Positions 1 through 8,994 of a stretch of 64,000 nucleotides of DNA are shown one piece after another. Position 1 is the first letter of the stretch; the number at the start of each line of letters is the position of its first letter. The position numbers were made by a program, and so were the translations under genes. The stretch is from the NCBI GenBank assembly GCA_028714695.1, contig JAQTLX010000011.1, forward strand, positions 1 to 64,000, written 5' to 3'. Origin of the DNA: Ignavibacteria bacterium. Lineage in GTDB: Bacteria; Bacteroidota; Ignavibacteria; Tepidaquicellales; Tepidaquicellaceae. The notes below the pieces were generated by a model that searched no databases, was not told the DNA's origin, and saw only the letters and a program-made list of their open reading frames with translations.

Positions 1-632
1 CCCTGAGAATAAAATCCGATTTGACTATTTGCCATGTATATATTCTGCGGATTATATTGCCCCGCATTATAAATCCTCTGCCAGTTTCCTCCGCCGTCCG
101 TCGAACGGAAGACGCCGCCGACAAGAGGGTCATCATCTGTAACATAGATGGAGTCTTTGCCTAAAATACTCATTACTCTGAATGCCGTTGCCCAACTGTA
201 ATTTGTTTTAGTCCAGTTAGTTCCCCTGTTTGTTGTTTTGCACATTGTTGCTATGCCGCCGCCGCCGCAGGCATAACCAATACTGTCTGTAACAAAAATA
301 ATTTTAAAGAAAAGTTTTCCATAAGTATCAGCATTATAAAAATTCTTAATCCAATTATTACCGCCATTCGTAGTTTTAAATATATAGCCCGTATCTGAAC
401 TATTTACTATATAGTTTACGGCAAAACCAGTCAGTGAATCAAGAAATACCATTTCCTTTATAGTGCTTCCGTTGAGCAACGTCTGCAAATTAGTCTGCAA
501 CTGCCAGCCGCCGTTCACATCATGAGATTGTTTGCTGTCCCGGAAACTAAACGAGATGATGAAAAATCCTGAACAAACGAAAAGAAAAAGTGCTGATAAA
601 ATAATCCGCTTTTTTATAATAAACTTATTCAT
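1..632 (-). CDS. Secreted beta-propeller protein, 5' part (runs off left edge)
   Basis: Reading the minus strand from ATG at 630-632 gives about 210 codons open to the window edge, so the C-terminus is missing. The N-terminus (MNKFIIKKRIILSALFLFVC) is a basic stretch plus hydrophobic core, a likely signal peptide. The body has repeated blades of the type TTNGGNNW, TTNRGTNW and STDGGGNW, preceded by phrases such as DSLTGFAVNY and DSIGYACGG, as in sortilin/Ycf48-like BNR propellers. A purine-rich AAAGAAAGG lies just upstream of the ATG. By analogy with other secreted proteins in the window, a T9SS sorting domain is expected in the missing part. No function beyond an extracellular propeller can be assigned. 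Confidence 0.8.
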   Translation of the reverse strand, partial: MNKFIIKKRIILSALFLFVCSGFFIISFSFRDSKQSHDVNGGWQLQTNLQTLLNGSTIKEMVFLDSLTGFAVNYIVNSSDTGYIFKTTNGGNNWIKNFYNADTYGKLFFKIIFVTDSIGYACGGGGIATMCKTTNRGTNWTKTNYSWATAFRVMSILGKDSIYVTDDDPLVGGVFRSTDGGGNWQRIYNAGQYNPQNIYMANSQIGFYSQ

Positions 633-870
633 ATATGTGCCTTTCTTTTCCAGATAGTTGATAGTGCATTGTTTAGTAATTATTATAATTACCGACAAAT
701 GAAATAAATTTTTGTTCTTTGTCTCTTTACCTCTTCGCAAACTTTGTATATGTTAAATATGATAATTATATTAAGAAATATCAATCGACATTTTTTGACT
801 ATAAATCAGCAAATATTTTGGACCCGGAAAAACATAAAATGCGATTTTTAACTATTTAAGAAGATTCCGT

Positions 871-1101
871 TCCCAAAATAGTACTTTTCTCGAAATAAAT
901 AGTACTATTCACGGAAACATTTTGCACTTTTTCGGAAACATTTTACACTTTTTCGGAATTATTTTGCACTTTTTCGGAATTATTTCGCACTTTTTCGGAA
1001 TTATTTCGCACTTTTTCGGAAGCATTTTGCACTTTTAGAAAACAATTTTGCACATTTAAAAAACGACATTACACTTTCAGAAAACAATTTTACGTTTTTA
1101 A
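871..1101. repeat. 21-bp degenerate tandem repeat, about 11 units
   Basis: Eleven consecutive 21-bp units can be laid out from 871. The central five (913-1017) are closest, for example GGAATTATTTCGCACTTTTT plus C at 976 and again at 997. The flanking units drift to TAGTACTTTTC-type on the left and to AAAACAATTTTGCAC-type on the right. The shared core is roughly TTT-GCACTTTTTC. The period is a multiple of three, but stop codons occur in the frames, so a coding role is unlikely. The two central units are identical, which suggests recent local duplication. Confidence 0.85.
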
Positions 1102-1343
1102 AAATAATATTTGCAATTATAAATTGTATATTGTTTTCAGTCTTAGAGGGACGACAATATTTTAGAAATACATAATTCTTTAATTTGAGTCCCGGACCTG
1201 TCTGCAACAGGCAGAGGGACGACAGTATATTTATTTCTGATTACAACTGCCTGCACCGGAAATCCATGTACCTGTGTCTGAAAGTTTTAACCCTCTTCTA
1301 TTCAGGACAAAAATCTCCGTTTTGACTCATTTTAGCATTTAAA

Positions 1344-1364
1344 GTTACAGTTTGAAACGTTAAC
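1344..1364. promoter_or_regulatory. 21-bp near-palindrome, candidate operator of the purine operon
   Basis: Left arm GTTACAGTTT, centre G, right arm AAACGTTAAC. The reverse complement of the right arm is GTTAACGTTT, so 8 of 10 positions match. It ends 19 bp before the ATG at 1384, a usual place for an operator. There is no regulator gene next to it in the window, so the binding protein is unknown. Confidence 0.35.
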
Positions 1365-1383
1365 TTCTATAAAAATATATAAT

Positions 1384-3876
1384 ATGCGAAGTTTTCTAAC
1401 TGATGCTCAGTTACAGGCTGAGTTTGCCAGGTGTGAATACTGTGAGGAAAAGCCATGCAAAGAGGCTTGCCCCGTTGATTGTTCCCCGGCTGATTTTATT
1501 ATGGCGGCTAAAAGAGGTTTGCCTCAGGACTTCATGCGCTCCGCTGCCATCATTATGAGCAGTAACCCGCTCGGCGGTGTTTGCGGATATGTTTGTCCGG
1601 ACTACCATTGCATGAAAGCCTGCGTCCACAGGACGTTCGATAACGCGGTCTCAATCCCGCCCGTGCAGGCAACCATTATCAAGAAGGCAAAAGAGACAGG
1701 CAAAATGCCTGAATTCATTAAAGCCGAACCTAACGGCAAAAAAATCGCCGTTATAGGCGCGGGACCTGCAGGTCTCGGCGCCACGTCCGTACTTGCACAA
1801 AAAGGTTACGAAGTAGATATCTATGAAAAGAATTCCATTCCCGGCGGCATGTGCAATCTGATTCCCGATGAAAGGCTCGATAAAAGTGTTCTGCATTCAG
1901 ATATAGACTTCATGCGCACGTTCGGCAATATAGAATTATACACCAATGCAGGTTTCATTGACCCCGAAGTTTTATTAAATGAATATGACAGCGTTATTGT
2001 CGCAACGGGTCTCGATAAGGAATACCGGCTTGGCATTAAAGGCGAAGAGTACGCTTATCCGTGGATTGAATTTCTCCGCGGTCAAAGAAAAATAAATTTT
2101 AAAGGTCTGAATGCCGCCGTTATTGGCGGCGGAGCAGTCGCGCTCGATGCGGCAGTAACAGCGAAGTTAATAGGCGCGGTGAACGTTGAAATGATTTGCC
2201 TCGAAAAGTTCAATGAAATGCCGCTCACGAATGCCGAAAGAAATTTGATTCTGAAACACGGAATCGAAATTACGGGACGCACAAAAGTCGATTTAATTAA
2301 CGGAGTTTTCAAGCCTGAAGGCAAAAGAATCAAATCAATTGTTACATCGAAAGTAAGTCTTCCCGCGAAAGAGAAATTTCATCCTTCGAAAATAGTTAAG
2401 GATAAAAAATCGAATCCGCAGACGAGAACCTTCGATGCCGTAATTATTGCAATCGGAAGCAAATCGTCTCTCGAAGTTAAAAAGAAGAAATCAATTTTCT
2501 ATACAGGCGATATGACAAACGGTCCAACGACCGTCGTAGAAGCAGTTGCGTCCGGAAAAAACTGCGCCGCTGAAGTTAATGCATTCCTTACAGGGGAAGC
2601 GAAACCCGTAATCAAGAATAAAGTCAAGAGCCGCGTGGTTCTCGACGGCAAGCCGATGATGCCCGTTTCAATCGAATCCGATTTCTTCGGTAGGAAAATT
2701 ATTTCTCCGTTCCTTCTTTCCGCCGCTCCTCCGAGCGACGGATATGAGCAGATGAAAAAAGCATACGAAGCAGGCTGGGCAGGCGGTGTTATGAAGACGG
2801 CGTTCGATAACGTCGATATTCATATTCCTTCTCAGTACATGTTCGCAGTAACAAAGAATACATACGGCAACTGCGATAACGTTTCAGGTCATCCGCTCGA
2901 CAGAGTCTGCAGCGAAATATCAAAACTCGTCAGCGAGTTCCCCGACAGATTGACTATGGCTTCGACAGGCGGACCTGTTACAGGCAATAACGAAGAAGAT
3001 AAAAAAGTATGGGTTTCAAACACAAAGAAACTTGAGAACTCAGGCGTGATGGGTATCGAATATAGTTTGTCATGCCCGCAAGGCGGCGACGGAACTAAAG
3101 GCGATATAGTTTCTCAGGACGCCGAACTCACCGCTAAGATTATCGACTGGGTTATGGAAGCAGGCAATCCGGATATTCCGAAATTGTTCAAACTTACTGC
3201 CGCTGTAACGGCTATATATCCGATTATAACGGCAATCAAAGAAGTTTTCGCGAAATATCCTAACAAGAAAGCAGGCGTTACGCTTGCAAATACATTCCCC
3301 GCGCTTTCATTCAGACAGGGAAACAAAGAAACGTGGGAAGAAGGAATCGTTGTCGGTTTATCGGGCGAAGGCGTAATCCCTATCAGCAATTTGACTCTTG
3401 CCAACGTTTCGAAACTCGGCATCACGGTTTCGGGCAACGGCGGTCCTATGGACTACAAAACCGCGGCGGATTTTCTCGCGCTCGGCGCGAAGACTGTTCA
3501 GTTCTGTACTATAGTAATGAAACACGGATACGGAATTATTGACGAACTTCATTCGGGTTTAAGTTATCTCCTGAAAGAACGCGGAATAAAATCCGTAGAA
3601 GAATTAATAGCGCGCACTCTTCCGAATCCCGTTACCGGATTTATGGAACTGACAGCAACTAAAAAAATATCATCTGTAAACGATGAACTCTGCGAGCATT
3701 GCGGCAACTGCACAAGATGTCCGTATCTCGCAATCGAACTAAATAACAAATCTATTCCCCAAACCGACGCTTCAAAATGTATCGGATGTTCAATCTGCGT
3801 GCAGAAATGTTTCGCAGGCGCATTATACATGAGAGAAAGAACACCCGAAGAAATGAGCGTTTTAAACGAAGCATAA
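1384..3876 (+). CDS. Dihydropyrimidine dehydrogenase-like reductase (PreT-PreA fusion), purine cluster
   Basis: 830 aa, first gene of the operon. Domains in order: N-terminal Fe4S4 domain with Cys17, 20, 25, 29 and a second Cys set near residues 65-80; FAD-binding Rossmann motif GAGPAG at 125; NAD(P)H-binding motif GGGAVA at 248; FMN-binding dihydroorotate-dehydrogenase-type barrel from about 425; C-terminal ferredoxin domain with Cys sets near 770 and 800. This is the order of mammalian dihydropyrimidine dehydrogenase and fused PreT/PreA, but shorter. SLSCPQGG places a Cys at 564 where dihydropyrimidine dehydrogenases carry their catalytic Cys. Beside ssnA, ygeY, hydA and ygeW it takes the slot of E. 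coli YgfK. I infer that it moves electrons between NAD(P)H and a purine-derived ring. The exact substrate is unknown; a pyrimidine reductase remains possible. Confidence 0.85.
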   Translation: MRSFLTDAQLQAEFARCEYCEEKPCKEACPVDCSPADFIMAAKRGLPQDFMRSAAIIMSSNPLGGVCGYVCPDYHCMKACVHRTFDNAVSIPPVQATIIKKAKETGKMPEFIKAEPNGKKIAVIGAGPAGLGATSVLAQKGYEVDIYEKNSIPGGMCNLIPDERLDKSVLHSDIDFMRTFGNIELYTNAGFIDPEVLLNEYDSVIVATGLDKEYRLGIKGEEYAYPWIEFLRGQRKINFKGLNAAVIGGGAVALDAAVTAKLIGAVNVEMICLEKFNEMPLTNAERNLILKHGIEITGRTKVDLINGVFKPEGKRIKSIVTSKVSLPAKEKFHPSKIVKDKKSNPQTRTFDAVIIAIGSKSSLEVKKKKSIFYTGDMTNGPTTVVEAVASGKNCAAEVNAFLTGEAKPVIKNKVKSRVVLDGKPMMPVSIESDFFGRKIISPFLLSAAPPSDGYEQMKKAYEAGWAGGVMKTAFDNVDIHIPSQYMFAVTKNTYGNCDNVSGHPLDRVCSEISKLVSEFPDRLTMASTGGPVTGNNEEDKKVWVSNTKKLENSGVMGIEYSLSCPQGGDGTKGDIVSQDAELTAKIIDWVMEAGNPDIPKLFKLTAAVTAIYPIITAIKEVFAKYPNKKAGVTLANTFPALSFRQGNKETWEEGIVVGLSGEGVIPISNLTLANVSKLGITVSGNGGPMDYKTAADFLALGAKTVQFCTIVMKHGYGIIDELHSGLSYLLKERGIKSVEELIARTLPNPVTGFMELTATKKISSVNDELCEHCGNCTRCPYLAIELNNKSIPQTDASKCIGCSICVQKCFAGALYMRERTPEEMSVLNEA

Positions 3877-3880
3877 ATAA

Positions 3881-5206
3881 ATGAAAATATTAATAGAAAA
3901 CGGAATAATAATCACGCTCGGCGCGAATCCGAAAGTTTTATACGGTCACTCTGTGTTAATCGAAAATCAGAAAATAAAATCAATTGATAAGTCCGCTTCA
4001 TTCACCGATAAATACGACAAAGTAATAAACGCGAACGGCAAAGTTGTAATGCCGGGTTTTATAAATGCTCACATGCATTTCTACAGCACACTCGTAAGAG
4101 GTCTCGGCAAAGCAAAGCCTGCCGCGAATTTCACCGAAGTGCTTGAAAACCTCTGGTGGAGACTCGACAAGAAACTCAACAACGAAGATAATTATTACAG
4201 CACTCTGATAATGGCAATCAGCGCCGTCAGACACGGAACCACGACGCTCATAGACCACCATGCAAGCCCGTTCTCAATAAAAGGTTCTTTGAACACAATT
4301 GCAAAGGCAGTCAAGGAAACAGGTCTCAGAGCATCGCTTTGCTATGAAGTTTCCGACAGGGACGGCAAAAAGATTTCCGATGAAGGCATCGAAGAAAATA
4401 CTGAGTTCATAAAGCAGTGCAACATGACAAACGGCGAACAGATAAAAGCAATGTTCGGACTTCATGCAGCCTTCACTCTCGAAGACAAAACGCTCGAAAA
4501 AGTTTCAGCAATCGGTAAAGAACTCAATACAGGATTCCATATTCACGTAGCCGAAGCGGAATCGGATGAAGCGCACTCCGAAAAGAATTTCGGAATGAGA
4601 GTTGTGGAACGTCTCGATAAATTCGGAATCCTCGGAGACAAGAGCATAGCCGCCCACTGCGTTCATGTGAATGAGAAAGAAATGGACATACTCGCGAAGA
4701 ACAAAACAATTGTCGTCCATAACCCGCAGTCAAACCTGAACAATGCGGTCGGCATAGCAGATATCATAAAACTGCAGAGCAAAGGAATTCTCGTCGGTCT
4801 CGGCACAGATGCAATGACTGTCAAGATGCCTGAGGAAGTTCGTGTCGCGCTCTGGGCGCAGCATATCAGAAATCAGAATCCTTCATGCGGATTCATGGAA
4901 GCGGCAAACACACTGCTTACGAACAATGCAGTTATAGCAAATAAATTCTGGAATGTAAAACTCGGAAGCATCGAAGAAGGCGCAGCGGCAGATTTGGTTT
5001 TAATAGACTACTATCCGCCGACACCGCTTGACGACAGCACGTATCTTGGTCATGTGATATTCGGTATTTCACAATCGACCGTTGATACTACGATTGTTGA
5101 CGGGAAGATTCTTATGGAAAATAAAATAATTAAACTCGATATTGACGAGGAAGAAGTCTCGCGTAAATCCCTCGAGACTGCAAAAAAACTCTGGGATAGA
5201 TTCTAA
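3881..5206 (+). CDS. ssnA: SsnA-like amidohydrolase, purine ring opening
   Basis: 441 aa, starting 4 bp after the reductase stop. A metal-dependent amidohydrolase of the chlorohydrolase/guanine-deaminase fold: NAHMHF gives His64 and His66; FHIHVAEAE gives His220/222; AHCVHVNE lies near 259; GLGTDAM gives Asp310. These are the usual metal ligands and catalytic Asp of the family. The GTTTLIDHHASP and VVHNPQSNLNNAVG segments and the gene order match SsnA, the putative aminohydrolase of selenium/purine clusters. The role in the operon is probably hydrolytic opening or deamination of a purine-derived ring in the cytoplasm; substrate specificity cannot be read from the sequence. Confidence 0.85.
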   Translation: MKILIENGIIITLGANPKVLYGHSVLIENQKIKSIDKSASFTDKYDKVINANGKVVMPGFINAHMHFYSTLVRGLGKAKPAANFTEVLENLWWRLDKKLNNEDNYYSTLIMAISAVRHGTTTLIDHHASPFSIKGSLNTIAKAVKETGLRASLCYEVSDRDGKKISDEGIEENTEFIKQCNMTNGEQIKAMFGLHAAFTLEDKTLEKVSAIGKELNTGFHIHVAEAESDEAHSEKNFGMRVVERLDKFGILGDKSIAAHCVHVNEKEMDILAKNKTIVVHNPQSNLNNAVGIADIIKLQSKGILVGLGTDAMTVKMPEEVRVALWAQHIRNQNPSCGFMEAANTLLTNNAVIANKFWNVKLGSIEEGAAADLVLIDYYPPTPLDDSTYLGHVIFGISQSTVDTTIVDGKILMENKIIKLDIDEEEVSRKSLETAKKLWDRF

Positions 5207-5235
5207 AACATTTATATAACAAAAATTTTACAACG

Positions 5236-6432
5236 ATGTACGATAAAATATCAAAAAGAGCCGGAGAACTTGAAAACGAAACCGCTGAATTTTTATGCGA
5301 TTTAATCCGCACTCCTTCTTTTTCGGGAAAAGAAAAAGACGTAATTGAATTAATCAAAAATAAAATGCTGTCCGTCGGATTCGACGAAGTAAATATTGAC
5401 GGACTTGGGAACGTAATAGGCAGAATCGGAAACGGCAAAAGAGTTATCGCTTTCGACGCGCACATAGACACTGTCTATCCGGGCGAAATGTCACTGTGGA
5501 GTTTCGGCCCCTTCACTCCGAAAATCGAAGACGGAAGAATATGGGGACGCGGCTCTGTTGACCAGAAAGGCGGAATGGCTTCGATGGTCTATGCCGGGAA
5601 AATGATTAAAGAACTCGGACTTAATAAAGACTTCACAATTTATTTCACCGGCACAGTGATGGAAGAAGACTGCGACGGTCTCTGCTGGCAGTATATTATC
5701 AAAGAAGATAAGATTAAACCCGAAATGGTTGTAATCACAGAACCCACGAACATGAATATTTACAGGGGTCACAGGGGACGCATGGAAATAATGATTAAGG
5801 TCAAAGGTTTTTCGTGCCACGGTTCGGCACCCGAAAGAGGCGATAACGCGATTTATAAGATTTCGAAAATCGCGCTCGAAATCGAAAAACTGAACGAGCG
5901 GCTTATAGACGACGAATTTCTCGGCAAAGGCACTGTCTGCGTTACGCAGGTTTTCTTTTCCTCGCCATCGCAGTGCGCGGTTCCGGATGCCGCAAGTATA
6001 CAACTTGACAGGCGCCTTACGTTCGGCGAAACAAAAGAAAGCGCAGTCGAGGAAGTGAAGAAAGCGGCAAGGCTCGCTGGTTATCCCGACGCCGAAGTTG
6101 AAGTGCTAATGTACGAAGAAAAAGCATTTACGGGACTTGTTTATCCGACTGAAAAATATTATCCGACGTGGAAAATTCCCGAAGACTCGGTTTATCTGAA
6201 AGACGCGTCGTTTGCTTATGAAAAAACTTTAAACCGTGAACCTGAAATCGGAAAGTGGACGTTCAGCACAAACGGTATTGCAATCGCGGGAATGCACGGT
6301 ATCCCGTGCATTGGTCTCGGACCGGGTAACGAAGTGCTCGCGCATATGCCCGACGAAAATTCTCCCGTTAAACATCTCAGCGAATGCGCTGCAGTCTATG
6401 CGGGACTGGTTTATAAAATGAACAACCCATAA
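5236..6432 (+). CDS. ygeY: YgeY family M20 metallohydrolase
   Basis: 398 aa, M20 dinuclear zinc hydrolase. FDAHIDTVYPG supplies His76 and Asp78; RGSVDQKGGM supplies bridging Asp109; VMEEDCDG supplies the Glu143/Glu144 catalytic pair; EPTNMNIYRGHRG and CIGLGPG follow. This is the pattern of YgeY, ArgE and DapE hydrolases. In E. coli ygeY sits in the same cluster as ygeW, ygeX and hyuA. A likely job is cleaving an amide or ureido bond of a ring-opened purine intermediate. It overlaps no gene, and the next start codon is 1 bp after its stop, suggesting translational coupling. Confidence 0.85.
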   Translation: MYDKISKRAGELENETAEFLCDLIRTPSFSGKEKDVIELIKNKMLSVGFDEVNIDGLGNVIGRIGNGKRVIAFDAHIDTVYPGEMSLWSFGPFTPKIEDGRIWGRGSVDQKGGMASMVYAGKMIKELGLNKDFTIYFTGTVMEEDCDGLCWQYIIKEDKIKPEMVVITEPTNMNIYRGHRGRMEIMIKVKGFSCHGSAPERGDNAIYKISKIALEIEKLNERLIDDEFLGKGTVCVTQVFFSSPSQCAVPDAASIQLDRRLTFGETKESAVEEVKKAARLAGYPDAEVEVLMYEEKAFTGLVYPTEKYYPTWKIPEDSVYLKDASFAYEKTLNREPEIGKWTFSTNGIAIAGMHGIPCIGLGPGNEVLAHMPDENSPVKHLSECAAVYAGLVYKMNNP

Positions 6433-6433
6433 T

Positions 6434-7603
6434 ATGTTTACATACAAGTGTACACAGTGCGGGAAAGACTATAAAAGGGATGAAGTAAAATATCTTTGTC
6501 CCGTTTGCTCTAAAGACTACAAACACGGTATGCCGCTTAAAGGCGTGCTGACAGCGGAATTCGATTACGATTTTATAAAGTCGAAATTCACAAAAGATAA
6601 TCCCGACCTTGATTTGTTTTCAGCGGTTGAAAAAGAATTTTATCCCGAATTCGCTCACGGCAATACTCCGTTTGTAAAAACTTCGCGCCTGTCCGATTTG
6701 ACGGGTTTCAATAATATACGGATAAAGAACGACTCGCTTAACCCGAGCGGCTCTTATAAAGACCGCGCTTCTTTCCTCGTTGTAGCGGAAGCGAACAGAA
6801 TCGGCGAATCTAAGATTGTTACGGCTTCTACCGGCAATGCCGCAAGTTCACTCGCCGCCGTCTGCGCTGCCGCGGGAAAAAAAGCAATGATATTTGTACC
6901 TGAATCGGCGCCTAAGGCGAAACTGCTTCAGATGTTTGTTTACGGCGCGGAAGTAATTAAGGTCAAAGGCACGTATGACGACGCGTTTAAATTGTCAATG
7001 GAATACACGGAAAAGAATCCCGGACTGAACAGGAACACCGCTTATCATCCGCTTACTATAGAAGGCAAGAAAACATCCGGACTTGAAATGTATGTTCAGA
7101 ATAATTTTAAAGTGCCCGATGCTGTATTTATTCCCGTCGGCGATGGTGTTATTATTTCCGGAGTATATAAAGCATTCTACGATTTAAAAATGTGCGGACT
7201 GATTGAAAAAATTCCCAAACTTATTTGCGTGCAGTCTGAAAAATCAAATGCAATTTCAAATTTCATCGAAACGGGTAATTACAAAAACGCCGATAATCCG
7301 GCAACCGTAGCGGATTCAATCTCAGTTTCAGTTCCGAGCAACGCATACATGGCAAGGAACGCAGTGATTTCCTCAGGCGGATTTGCAATCACATTGACTG
7401 ATGAAGAAATAATGAGCGCGCAGAAGGAACTCGCCGCGCTAACGGGTATATATACAGAGCCGTCAAGTTCGGCTGTGCTTGCAGGACTTATAAAATCAAA
7501 AAACAAACTCGACACAAACGAACAAATTGTACTGCTCATAACGGGCAGCGGACTCAAAGATACATCCGCTACTGCAAAGTATCTTAACATGAACATCGAA
7601 TAA
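6434..7603 (+). CDS. Threonine-synthase-like PLP-dependent lyase in purine operon
   Basis: 389 aa, fold-type II PLP enzyme. An N-terminal zinc ribbon has Cys6, 9, 22 and 25, as in archaeal/bacterial threonine synthases. The PLP lysine is Lys109 in NPSGSYKDRAS. STGNAASSLAA is the Asn loop near residue 135, and a Gly/Ser-rich phosphate loop (IPVGDGVIISG) follows. Standing alone it would be called threonine synthase. Inside this operon, between YgeY and HydA, it more likely acts on a catabolic amino acid such as 2,3-diaminopropionate, the substrate of YgeX in the E. coli cluster; that is inference. There are no hom or thrB genes beside it. Its stop shares the A of TAATG with the next start. Confidence 0.75.
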   Translation: MFTYKCTQCGKDYKRDEVKYLCPVCSKDYKHGMPLKGVLTAEFDYDFIKSKFTKDNPDLDLFSAVEKEFYPEFAHGNTPFVKTSRLSDLTGFNNIRIKNDSLNPSGSYKDRASFLVVAEANRIGESKIVTASTGNAASSLAAVCAAAGKKAMIFVPESAPKAKLLQMFVYGAEVIKVKGTYDDAFKLSMEYTEKNPGLNRNTAYHPLTIEGKKTSGLEMYVQNNFKVPDAVFIPVGDGVIISGVYKAFYDLKMCGLIEKIPKLICVQSEKSNAISNFIETGNYKNADNPATVADSISVSVPSNAYMARNAVISSGGFAITLTDEEIMSAQKELAALTGIYTEPSSSAVLAGLIKSKNKLDTNEQIVLLITGSGLKDTSATAKYLNMNIE

Positions 7604-8949
7604 TGACTGACTCCAACGAAATACTAATAAAGAATGGAAATGTTGTCTTCGAAAACGACGTACTGAAGACAGATGTGCTCATTAAAAACGGCGTTATCAG
7701 CAAATTCGGGAATATAGAATCCGAAACGGCTAACATAATAGATGCCGAAGGCGATTATGTTTTCCCGGGATTCATCGACATGCATACGCATCTCGATGAC
7801 TTCATCGGCAAATATTATCTCGCTGATACATATTCTACAGCGTCCGAAATAGCGCTCGAAAACGGGATTACAACTCTTTTCAATTTCATAACGCAGAAAA
7901 AAGGCAACACGCTTATACATGAACTTGAACTCGCGCTCGAGAAACTCGAATCGAGAAGAATAGCGCTTGCGGAACAAAATCAGGATTTATGCAACATCGC
8001 ATTTCATCTTACACCGGTTACATTTACGGATGAAGACTGGAACGATATCGAATACCTCATAAGCATCGGCTTTAAGACATTTAAATTTTATACAACTTAT
8101 AAATTCGCGGGTATTTATTCTTCATACGAAAGAATCGAAGAAATACTGACGCGTTTAAAAGAATACGATGTAACAACTCTCATACACTGCGAAGACAATG
8201 ATTTAATAGAATCCATCGATACGGAAAAACACGACCTGACAAAAGCATTCACCCATACGCTTCTCCGCCCTTCCGAAGCGGAAATAACGGCTGTAAAGAA
8301 AATTCTTTCGCTTGCCGAAAAGACAGGCGCGAAAATTCATATAGTGCACGTATCAACAAAAGAGGCTGCTGAATTAATTTATGAGTACAGAAAATCATAC
8401 GACAATGTAACTTGCGAAACATGCCCGCAGTATCTCTTTCTCGATAGCGAAAAACTGAAGACTCCGGGAGGACACCGTTTCATCTGCTCTCCCCCGCTGC
8501 GAAGCCCCGACAACAGAATTGCTATGTCGGAACTCGCTCGTAAAAGTTACTTCAACGTATTCGCAACAGACCATTGCGCTTTTCAACAAAAAGACAAAGA
8601 CTCATTCTCTGCCGACATAAGGGATGTGCCGAACGGTTTGGCGGGATTAGGTGCATTGCCCGGACTGATATTTAATTTATACGGTGATTTGAATAATGAA
8701 ATCATAGTAGATATTTCAAAACGAATATCTACGAATCCCGCATTGATTACGGGACTTTATCCGATGAAAGGCACGATAATGGAAGATTCGGATGCGGATA
8801 TTGTAATTCTGAATTTCAACGGAGAGAAAGATATTGTTTCATCGCATTCGTTTTGTTATGAAACATATATGGGAATGAAAACTAAAATGAATATTAAATA
8901 TACATTGCTCAAAGGAAAAATTGTTTTTGAAGGCAAAAACCGAACTTGA
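7603..8949 (+). CDS. hydA: Dihydropyrimidinase/hydantoinase family hydrolase
   Basis: 448 aa, cyclic amidohydrolase. IDMHTHLDD gives metal ligands His61 and His63. FKTFKFYTTYK includes Lys161, the likely carboxylated bridging lysine. LIHCED, IHIVHVSTKEAAEL and FATDHCAF supply the further His ligands and the Asp. Length and motif order fit D-hydantoinase/dihydropyrimidinase, and E. coli HyuA (YgeZ) occupies the same kind of cluster. It would open a cyclic ureide to an N-carbamoyl acid. The start overlaps the previous stop by one base, so the two genes are probably translationally coupled. Confidence 0.88.
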   Translation: MTDSNEILIKNGNVVFENDVLKTDVLIKNGVISKFGNIESETANIIDAEGDYVFPGFIDMHTHLDDFIGKYYLADTYSTASEIALENGITTLFNFITQKKGNTLIHELELALEKLESRRIALAEQNQDLCNIAFHLTPVTFTDEDWNDIEYLISIGFKTFKFYTTYKFAGIYSSYERIEEILTRLKEYDVTTLIHCEDNDLIESIDTEKHDLTKAFTHTLLRPSEAEITAVKKILSLAEKTGAKIHIVHVSTKEAAELIYEYRKSYDNVTCETCPQYLFLDSEKLKTPGGHRFICSPPLRSPDNRIAMSELARKSYFNVFATDHCAFQQKDKDSFSADIRDVPNGLAGLGALPGLIFNLYGDLNNEIIVDISKRISTNPALITGLYPMKGTIMEDSDADIVILNFNGEKDIVSSHSFCYETYMGMKTKMNIKYTLLKGKIVFEGKNRT

Positions 8950-8994
8950 CTTTTGATTCACTGTCTGTTTAATTTATAAGATTAATATTTTAAA

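Larger units (their letters stand above)
633..1383. other. 751-bp non-coding spacer upstream of the purine operon
   Basis: The spacer separates two divergent genes and should hold promoters for both. It contains a 21-bp tandem repeat block (871-1101), two copies of AGAGGGACGACA (1145-1156 and 1213-1224), a short CCTGT/ACAGG inverted repeat near 1197, and a near-palindrome at 1344-1364. The 68-codon minus-strand reading frame over 1001-1207 lies partly on the tandem repeat and shows a 7-residue periodicity only because the repeat is 21 bp; it is not called as a gene. No RNA gene was recognised. Confidence 0.7.

Noticed and set aside
871-1101. CRISPR array
   Set aside because: Repeats are contiguous with no unique spacers and are degenerate; no cas genes nearby.
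1001-1207. 68-codon minus-strand reading frame with KSAK-type repeats
   Set aside because: The repeats arise from the 21-bp tandem DNA repeat; the frame stops within the repeat block and has no homology I recognise.
5491-6003. 170-codon frame opposite ygeY
   Set aside because: Antisense to a gene with full M20 motifs; it reads as a shadow of the coding strand.
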